Shown here piece by piece: positions 1-4,302 of a stretch of DNA of 10,644 nt. Source of the DNA: Myxococcota bacterium (GTDB taxonomy: Bacteria; Myxococcota_C; UBA6777); the NCBI GenBank assembly GCA_963169055.1, contig CAUJFU010000443.1, forward strand, positions 1 to 10,644, given 5' to 3'. The notes under the pieces are model-generated. The model saw only the letters and a list, made by a program, of their open reading frames with translations, searched no databases and was not told where the DNA came from. Numbering within the stretch: the first letter of the stretch is position 1; the number at the start of each line of letters is the position of its first letter. A program made the translations under genes and the position numbers.

Positions 1-88
1 GCAACCGATCTCGCGCTCGGATCGACGGTGTCCCCCACGCATCTCTCGTAAAAGCAATTGTGCCGCCTTGGTGTGCGATCTCTTCCAT
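1..88 (-). CDS. Partial N-terminus, probable penicillin acylase (S45) family protein
   Basis: An open frame starts at ATG 88-86 and runs leftward out of the window without a stop, giving 29 residues. A GGTGGAGG ribosome site lies about 10 nt upstream. The segment GTIAFTRDAWGTPSIRA fits the family opening, in which a beta-strand leads to 'RD.WGvPhI.A', with the '.DRL' that follows at the edge. Penicillin acylase family members are Ntn-hydrolases that cleave themselves to expose a catalytic Ser and hydrolyse amide bonds, including acyl-homoserine lactones and other N-acyl compounds. No signal peptide is visible at this start, so the product may be cytoplasmic, as in some relatives. The catalytic Ser lies outside the window, so the family call rests on a short motif only; the gene itself is better supported than its function. 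Confidence 0.5.
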   Translation of the reverse strand, partial: MEEIAHQGGTIAFTRDAWGTPSIRARDRL

Positions 89-135
89 CTATCCGTATCC
101 TCCACCTTCTTTTGTTCGGAGTGACGCAACTGGCA

Positions 136-270
136 ACAAAAGCCTGTGTTCACGGCATTTCAAGCGGCAGTGTTGCCTGATTGAAAAACGTCTGATCGCT
201 CCGCCAACGCGGGGTCAAGGGGGCAAAGCTCCCTTGCGGGACGTGGAGTAGCACCCCACAAAACCCAACC
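136..270 (+). repeat. Dispersed intergenic repeat, copy A
   Basis: This stretch aligns with the reverse complement of 2533-2663. Shared landmarks, in order, are an ACAAAA run, a GTGTTC.CGG block, TTTCAAGCG.CAG, TGATC, CGGGGTCAAGGG, TCCCTTGCGGG, and GCACCCCACAAAA ending in CC. The core holds a short hairpin (CAAGGG paired with CCCTTG) whose loop differs between copies while the stem is kept. It fills most of the gap between the leftward gene starting at 88 and the barrel gene ending at 294, so it lies in the upstream region of the former. The outer limits are approximate. It codes for nothing recognisable. Confidence 0.6.
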
Positions 271-293
271 GTGCCGCTCCTCTTTTCTATTTC

Positions 294-1235
294 TCAGAAA
301 AATCCATAGCGCAATCCCAACGATGCAAACAAGCGTCCGGGCTGATTGCGTCCCATCTGTGAGACAAAGACCCCTGAATCGACAAGGACTTGCAGCGTCC
401 AGTGTGGATCGAACGACCACGCCAACGATGCGCTCGCTCCCACATCCACACGCGAACTCTCCACGATCCTCCGCTCTCCAAGCGTCAGATCATCTTCCCA
501 CAAAAACCGCAGATGCAACGCCAGCACAACAGTCTTTGCCATCTCGATCCCACCCGTCAACACCAACGGCACACCCACCCCAAAACGCTGCATCACCCCC
601 AGATCCGCACGTTCCGCAGGCAACGGGATCTGTACCCCGATATCCAATTGCAAAAATAGCGGATAAAAGGTCTTTTCCAGCACAGCGCCCGCGCTTAACA
701 CCCACGCCCCACGCCCCGTCACATCCGCCCCAATCGACTGACGAGAAGCATGCGTGGCTCGCCCCGTCGGCGCTTGCACACCCACGATCAACGCCAACGC
801 CGGAATATGCGGATGCTGGCCCACACGGATCAGATCAAATCGCGCCCCGCCTTGGATATCACCAAACCATCCATCCCATGCTTCTTGATCCCCCACACGC
901 CGATGATTCAAACTCCACGGAACTCGCGCAAACAACGAGATCTGCCGATGCACTCCCACCAATCCCCACACTTCCGAACGCCACTCATGCGCCAAATAAT
1001 CACTCCCATACCCCCTCCAATCGGCCTTTGTATCCCACTGGCCCATCTCAAACAGGCCGCCGCTGCGCACCCCCACCGCAAATTTTTCCCAGATCCTCAG
1101 ACGCCCCACCCCCGACAAAGCCGAGGACATACAACAGGCCCCTGCTTCCGCCTCTTGCGCACAAATCACACTTCCCAAACACCAGATCAACCCTCCCATC
1201 CCACACCATAAAGCCCCATTTCGCACCCCCCTCAC
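294..1235 (-). CDS. Probable outer-membrane beta-barrel protein
   Basis: From a GTG at 1235 the product is 313 residues. It starts with a Sec-type signal: basic RGVRN, a hydrophobic stretch rich in W, L, G and C, then small residues near CAQEAEA. The mature part has many short amphipathic strands alternating with Gly/Asp-rich turns and ends in an aromatic strand, RYGFF, as expected for recognition by the BAM outer-membrane assembly machine. I do not recognise the family beyond a general barrel or 'transporter-like' protein, and no substrate can be named. The frame also extends to an ATG at 1331 that overlaps the preceding gene's stop as ATGA, which could give translational coupling. I prefer GTG 1235 because it has an AAGGTGG ribosome site and puts the signal peptide at the N-terminus. 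The gene follows the lipoprotein gene on the same strand and is probably co-transcribed with it. Confidence 0.65.
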   Translation of the reverse strand: MRGVRNGALWCGMGGLIWCLGSVICAQEAEAGACCMSSALSGVGRLRIWEKFAVGVRSGGLFEMGQWDTKADWRGYGSDYLAHEWRSEVWGLVGVHRQISLFARVPWSLNHRRVGDQEAWDGWFGDIQGGARFDLIRVGQHPHIPALALIVGVQAPTGRATHASRQSIGADVTGRGAWVLSAGAVLEKTFYPLFLQLDIGVQIPLPAERADLGVMQRFGVGVPLVLTGGIEMAKTVVLALHLRFLWEDDLTLGERRIVESSRVDVGASASLAWSFDPHWTLQVLVDSGVFVSQMGRNQPGRLFASLGLRYGFF

Positions 1236-1240
1236 AAACG

Positions 1241-1247
1241 CCACCTT
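1241..1247 (-). promoter_or_regulatory. Ribosome binding site supporting the GTG 1235 start
   Basis: On the minus strand AAGGTGG lies 5 nt before the GTG at 1235. The alternative ATG at 1331 has no clear Shine-Dalgarno sequence and would rely on coupling to the upstream stop. Confidence 0.4.
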
Positions 1248-1327
1248 CGTGCAAACGTCCAAGCCCCACCTTGTCAAAAGTCCGAAGAATACGGCTTTTT
1301 TGAAGCCAAACACCCGCCAAACGCCGA

Positions 1328-1726
1328 TCATTGAACATCCACAGGCAAGGTCTTTTCAGCAAAATCGCTGCCTTTTTCTGCACGCACTTTGACTTCCCAC
1401 GCACCTTTCATCTGGAAATAAACCTCGGCGTGGAAATGGCCTTTTTCCTCTTCTTTCAAGGTGACTTCTTTGGAAGAACCATGACCATGCGCGGGCATAT
1501 TCGGAGAGACGGTCAATTTGCATCCCTCCAACATCTGGCCTTGCGCGTCCTTGACATGGACATGAAGAGTGTTCGCGCCCACTTTCGCGGGTGAGGCTTC
1601 AAGCGCGACCGTGAGTTGAAGTGCCCCTTGTTTGGGTTCCGTTGTTGTGGGGGTTCCACACGCCACCAACGCATACACTCCCAAAAAACAAATCAAACCA
1701 ACCATCCAACGCGATCTTTTCAACAT
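1328..1726 (-). CDS. YtkA/FixH-like secreted lipoprotein
   Basis: The product is 132 residues. The N-terminus is basic (LKRSR), then hydrophobic, and ends in the lipobox LVAC, with the lipidated Cys at residue 23 followed by Gly, so it should be a membrane-anchored lipoprotein. The rest fits a single YtkA-like immunoglobulin-type domain: strands around HVHVKDAQG, the conserved loop SPNMPAHGHG, and a closing G.WEVKV strand. Relatives of the YtkA/FixH type often lie near cytochrome oxidase or copper-handling genes. The HGHG and GHFHAE clusters could bind a metal, but that is inference. A GTG at 1753 would add nine residues, but ATG 1726 has a perfect AAGGAG at 8 nt. The gene is divergent from regA and shares a 193-bp control region with it; the barrel gene follows directly. 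Confidence 0.75.
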   Translation of the reverse strand: MLKRSRWMVGLICFLGVYALVACGTPTTTEPKQGALQLTVALEASPAKVGANTLHVHVKDAQGQMLEGCKLTVSPNMPAHGHGSSKEVTLKEEEKGHFHAEVYFQMKGAWEVKVRAEKGSDFAEKTLPVDVQ

Positions 1727-1734
1727 ACGTTTTG

Positions 1735-1740
1735 CTCCTT
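1735..1740 (-). promoter_or_regulatory. Ribosome binding site fixing the lipoprotein start
   Basis: AAGGAG on the minus strand, 8 nt before the ATG at 1726. It decides against the upstream GTG at 1753. Confidence 0.7.
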
Positions 1741-1755
1741 GACTTTTTGGCACCT

Positions 1756-1773
1756 GCTTTGGGACACCAAAGC
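1756..1773. promoter_or_regulatory. 18-bp inverted repeat in the divergent control region
   Basis: GCTTTGG and CCAAAGC form a perfect 7-bp inverted repeat around the 4-nt loop GACA. It sits 30 nt upstream of the lipoprotein ATG and about 150 nt upstream of regA. It could be an operator read as DNA or a small hairpin in the leader RNA of the leftward operon. There is no T tract, so an intrinsic terminator is unlikely. Confidence 0.35.
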
Positions 1774-1823
1774 CATGCTCTTGAGGTGGGCATCCAATAC
1801 AAAAGATCGCGCTATCAGGGAAT

Positions 1824-1838
1824 GTGGCATATTGTCGC
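1824..1838. promoter_or_regulatory. Candidate RegA binding site between regA and the lipoprotein gene
   Basis: GTGGC-ATATT-GTCGC resembles the loose inverted half-site pattern GCGNC/GNCGC described for RegA/PrrA, with one mismatch in the left half. It lies about 80 nt before regA and about 100 nt before the lipoprotein gene, where it could serve both promoters. The pattern is degenerate and chance matches are common, so this is a suggestion only. Confidence 0.25.
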
Positions 1839-1905
1839 AGCGCCCTCCTCTTTATTGGCCTTTTCTCGGTAAAAACGGCTCTGCTTCGCCCTCCTCCACG
1901 AAAAC

Positions 1906-1913
1906 AGGAAAGG
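1906..1913 (+). promoter_or_regulatory. Ribosome binding site fixing the regA start
   Basis: AGGAAAGG lies 6 nt before the ATG at 1920. The in-frame upstream start at 1824 lacks such a site and would add 32 residues not expected in this family. Confidence 0.7.
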
Positions 1914-1919
1914 ATACTG

Positions 1920-2477
1920 ATGGATCCCTCCCACGCAACGCTCTATCCGTCCGTCTTGGTGGTGGACGACCACGATATCTTTCGAGAACGCCTCGCCCGC
2001 GCCTTGCGAGATCGTGGTTTTGAAGTCCGCACCGCCGCAACCCTCGAAGCCGCCCGCGCAATGGTTCTCGAAGACTCCCCCGAAAAAGTCATCTTGGATC
2101 TCCGACTCCCCGAAGGTTCCGGGCTTCAACTGCTCCAAGAGATCCATTCCTTCGATCCCACCGTCGAAGTCGTTGTCCTGACAGGCTACGGAAGTATCGC
2201 CACCGCTGTCGACGCCATGCGCCTCGGAGCCGTCAACTACCTCACCAAACCCGCCGATACCGACGAGATCCTCGCTGCTTTCGCAAGAAACCACACCCCA
2301 CCGCTCGATCCCCCCGAACCCACCTACCCCACCGCTTCCCTCGCTCGCGCCGAATGGGAACACATCCACCGCGTTCTCTCCGATTGTGGCGGCAACGTCT
2401 CCAAAGCCGCCCGTATCCTCGGGGTCCACCGCCGCTCCCTTCAACGCAAACTTCAAAAATATCCACCCAACACATAA
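1920..2477 (+). CDS. regA: RegA/PrrA/ActR-type redox response regulator
   Basis: The product is 185 residues, essentially the usual RegA length. Residues 11-121 form a receiver domain with acidic pocket D16-D17, phospho-acceptor D60 (ILDLRLPEGSG), T88 (LTGYGSIATAV) and K110 (NYLTKPADTDE). A short Pro-rich linker around 124-136 leads to a Fis-type helix-turn-helix at about 140-180 (CGGNVSKAARILGVHRRSLQ), close to the strongly conserved RegA DNA-binding sequence. In alphaproteobacteria this regulator, phosphorylated by RegB, controls respiration, photosynthesis and carbon or nitrogen fixation according to redox state. Its kinase is encoded tail to tail downstream. The gene is divergent from a YtkA-like lipoprotein gene; in Rhodobacter a copper-chaperone gene (senC) occupies a comparable place beside regA. 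Target genes in this organism cannot be told from the window. Confidence 0.92.
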   Translation: MDPSHATLYPSVLVVDDHDIFRERLARALRDRGFEVRTAATLEAARAMVLEDSPEKVILDLRLPEGSGLQLLQEIHSFDPTVEVVVLTGYGSIATAVDAMRLGAVNYLTKPADTDEILAAFARNHTPPLDPPEPTYPTASLARAEWEHIHRVLSDCGGNVSKAARILGVHRRSLQRKLQKYPPNT

Positions 2478-2532
2478 CATCGCTTCTTTCTGTGAATTTT
2501 TCTTTACCTAAATAAGACTTACACGATTCGAT

Positions 2533-2663
2533 GGTTTTTGTGGGGTGCCACCCCACTCCCCGCAAGGGACTATCGCCCCTTGACCCCGTATCGGCGAAAA
2601 GATCACTGCTTTCCATACCAACGACTCTGTCGCTTGAAACACCGCGAACACGGGTTTTTTTGT
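2533..2663 (-). repeat. Dispersed intergenic repeat, copy B (inverted)
   Basis: On the minus strand this segment matches copy A at 136-270 across most of its length, best in the GTCAAGGG...CCCTTGCGGGG...GCACCCCACAAAA core. It contains two hairpins: CAAGGG/CCCTTG, also present in copy A, and the near-palindrome GTGGGGTG-C-CACCCCAC at 2539-2555, which is imperfect in copy A. It begins about 55 bp after the regA stop. The two copies face opposite ways and bracket the barrel, lipoprotein and regA genes. No flanking target-site duplication is obvious. Confidence 0.6.
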
Positions 2664-2710
2664 CGACTGCGCGATGCGAAATCCACCCATTGCGTGATCA
2701 AACGACGTAG

Positions 2711-2732
2711 GGGCAGCCCCCTGTGGCTGCCC
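2711..2732. repeat. Perfect 8-bp stem-loop between regA and regB
   Basis: GGGCAGCC and GGCTGCCC flank the 6-nt loop CCCTGT. Outside it ACGTAG (2705-2710) can pair with CTACGT (2746-2751), leaving a 13-nt bulge, so a larger structure is possible. Neither side has a T run, so it is a weak terminator candidate. It may be a short REP-like palindromic element, or may protect the 3' ends of the convergent transcripts. Confidence 0.5.
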
Positions 2733-2800
2733 AAGAATAGGGCGTCTACGTACTATCCTTTGCCTACACATCACTCGGATATCGTATAAGTCCTATTTTC

Positions 2801-4159
2801 CTAGAGCGGAAACTGTAAGAAAACGGTAGTTCCTTTTCCGTGCGTTGTATCGAAAAGCATCTTCCCACCGAGATGTTCGGCGACGGTGCGCGCCAAAAAC
2901 AAGCCCAATCCGTGTCCTTGTCCTGCGGGCTTGGTGGTAAAGAAGGGTTCGCCGACCTGTGCTGCCACTTCGGGCCGCATCCCACAGCCCTGATCACGGA
3001 CAGCGATCTCGATCATCCCTGCGTGGCATCGTGCAGAAAGCACGATCCGACCCGTTGAATCAGAAGCATCGATCGCGTTGCGCAAGATCCCGCGCAGCAC
3101 CCGTGTCATCGCCTGCAATGGGACAGAAAGTATCCGCTCTTTGGCATCTTCGGGAACCTCTTGTTCGATGCGCTCCTTGCCATCGACCTCTTGACAGGCC
3201 ATCGCAAAGAGATCGGCCAAACGAACGGATTGATGGGCTTCTCCGAGACTGTCTCCTGCTTGGTGTACCAACTCCCGCAAGATCCGATGGCATAGCTCGA
3301 CTTGTTGACGGATCAACAAAGTGTCTTCGATCAAAAGCGTGCGTGTTTTATTCGATATATCGGTGTCTTCGGTCAAAAGCGTGCGTGTTTTATTCGATAT
3401 ATCGGCGTCTTGCGTGGGGTGTTGCAGTGTGTATTGAAGCTCTTTTGCGACGAGGGCGATCGTTGAAAGAGGCGTTGCCATCTCGTGCATCGCGCCACCC
3501 GCCAAAGCCGCCAAAGCAGCGAGCTTTTCATTACGAGCATGCAGCGATTGAAAAGAGCGGATCTTCGCGGCTTGGACAGTCAGCGCCCATTTGGTGCGCG
3601 AAACAAACCACGCCACAAATCCCGAAGTGATCGCATACGCCAACCACATCCCTTCAAGGTGCATCTTCATGTGCAGCGGGCTATGAAGATGATGGGCATG
3701 CGCTCCTTCCCATCCCCAAAACAGCGCGCCATAACACAGCAACGCGCCCACCGCGAGCAGCCACCCCCAACGCTGCGGCAAGATCAAGATCGCCAACACC
3801 ACATACACCAAATAAAAGAAGCTAAACGGATTGGTCGGCCCCCCCGTCAACGCCAACAGCACCGTCAAAACGACCGTATCCAAAGCAATCGCTCCGCCCA
3901 TCCATCCGATCAACCGAGCATCCGACGGACGACTCCACCATCGCAGCGCAAGATTCGAGCAAAACGCTCCCCACAACACCAACCACAACCCATCCAGCGG
4001 CAACGACGCCCCCATCCAACCATGCACGCTAACGACCAACGACACTTGTCCCCAAAACACCGCCCACCGCAAACGGCGCAGCCAGAAAAAATTGATCTCC
4101 ACAGGACTCTCCCCAAGCCCTACATCCCAAATGCCTTGGCTACCTAGATCGCTTGGCAT
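2801..4159 (-). CDS. regB: RegB/PrrB/ActS-type redox sensor histidine kinase
   Basis: The product is 452 residues. Six membrane segments lie at about 32-50, 56-72, 84-105, 113-128, 131-150 and 170-187. Between the third and fourth is G106-F112, GGPTNPF, matching the fully conserved RegB heptapeptide tied to quinone sensing. The family HL.GMW motif precedes the last segment. The DHp domain has H225 (MHEMATPLSTIALVAKEL); C290 in LIRQQVELCHRIL aligns with the redox-switch Cys of Rhodobacter RegB. The ATPase domain shows N361 (RNAID), DQGCGM at 389-394, GEPFFTTK at 403-410 and GHGLGL at 415-420. It should autophosphorylate at H225 and pass phosphate to RegA, encoded convergently. The oddity is an in-frame 14-residue duplication between H225 and C290. 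ATG 4159 is chosen over the upstream TTG at 4186 because of its ribosome site. Confidence 0.93.
   Translation of the reverse strand: MPSDLGSQGIWDVGLGESPVEINFFWLRRLRWAVFWGQVSLVVSVHGWMGASLPLDGLWLVLWGAFCSNLALRWWSRPSDARLIGWMGGAIALDTVVLTVLLALTGGPTNPFSFFYLVYVVLAILILPQRWGWLLAVGALLCYGALFWGWEGAHAHHLHSPLHMKMHLEGMWLAYAITSGFVAWFVSRTKWALTVQAAKIRSFQSLHARNEKLAALAALAGGAMHEMATPLSTIALVAKELQYTLQHPTQDADISNKTRTLLTEDTDISNKTRTLLIEDTLLIRQQVELCHRILRELVHQAGDSLGEAHQSVRLADLFAMACQEVDGKERIEQEVPEDAKERILSVPLQAMTRVLRGILRNAIDASDSTGRIVLSARCHAGMIEIAVRDQGCGMRPEVAAQVGEPFFTTKPAGQGHGLGLFLARTVAEHLGGKMLFDTTHGKGTTVFLQFPL
3321..3404 (-). repeat. 42-bp tandem duplication inside regB
   Basis: Two adjacent 42-bp units (3321-3362 and 3363-3404) differ at one base (A at 3330, G at 3372). 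They encode the successive 14-residue units DISNKTRTLLTEDT and DISNKTRTLLIEDT, with one Thr/Ile difference. Each unit includes the 10-bp palindrome CGATATATCG. The segment is more AT-rich than the surrounding gene. It lies in the loop or helix ends of the DHp hairpin. A 14-residue step is two heptads, so coiled-coil phase could be kept. Confidence 0.9.
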
Positions 4160-4166
4160 CGAACAT

Positions 4167-4176
4167 CCTCCACCTT
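4167..4176 (-). promoter_or_regulatory. Ribosome binding site fixing the regB start
   Basis: AAGGTGGAGG on the minus strand, 7 nt before the ATG at 4159. It lies inside the coding extension that a TTG start at 4186 would need, which argues against that start. Confidence 0.7.
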
Positions 4177-4289
4177 GACACGGCAAGCCATCCTCTTGGA
4201 TGCTGAATCTGTTGTGCTTTCAAGAGGTTCCTATCTCTTTCTAACAAGGCACCCCATCCTTGTGTGATGTCCTGTTTTCTACTTATTTT

Positions 4290-4296
4290 GGGAGAG
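4290..4296 (+). promoter_or_regulatory. Ribosome binding site fixing the large lipoprotein start
   Basis: GGGAGAG lies 6 nt before the ATG at 4303. A GTG at 4264 in the same frame would put 13 extra residues before the signal peptide and has a poorer site. Confidence 0.6.
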
Positions 4297-4302
4297 ATTC
4301 AA

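Larger units (their letters stand above)
2478..2800. other. 323-bp gap between convergent regA and regB
   Basis: No convincing gene is present: the short open frames lack ribosome sites and overlap the repeat. The gap holds repeat copy B (2533-2663) and the perfect hairpin at 2711-2732. The rest (2478-2532, 2664-2704 and 2752-2800) shows no recognisable element and no classical hairpin plus T-tract terminator for either gene. Confidence 0.6.

Noticed and set aside
323-1303. 326-codon forward open frame opposite the barrel gene
   Set aside because: The product is Pro/His/Thr/Ser-rich with no domain, while the minus strand has a signal peptide, barrel strands and operon context.
1748-1762. Sigma-54-like promoter TGGCAC-N5-TTGG reading toward regA
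   Set aside because: The essential GC of the -12 element is GG here, and the site lies about 160 nt from regA with no activator site seen.
1815-2480. 221-codon antisense frame opposite regA
   Set aside because: It is the complement of a clear RegA coding sequence; the Gly/Glu/Asp-rich product is typical of shadow frames.
2508-2789. Short open frames between regA and regB
   Set aside because: They overlap repeat copy B and the hairpin, lack ribosome sites, and no product is recognisable.
4175-4204. TTGACA at 4175-4180 as a sigma-70 -35 element for the large lipoprotein gene
   Set aside because: The -35 match is perfect, but the best -10 at a fitting distance (GATGCT) matches only three of six bases.
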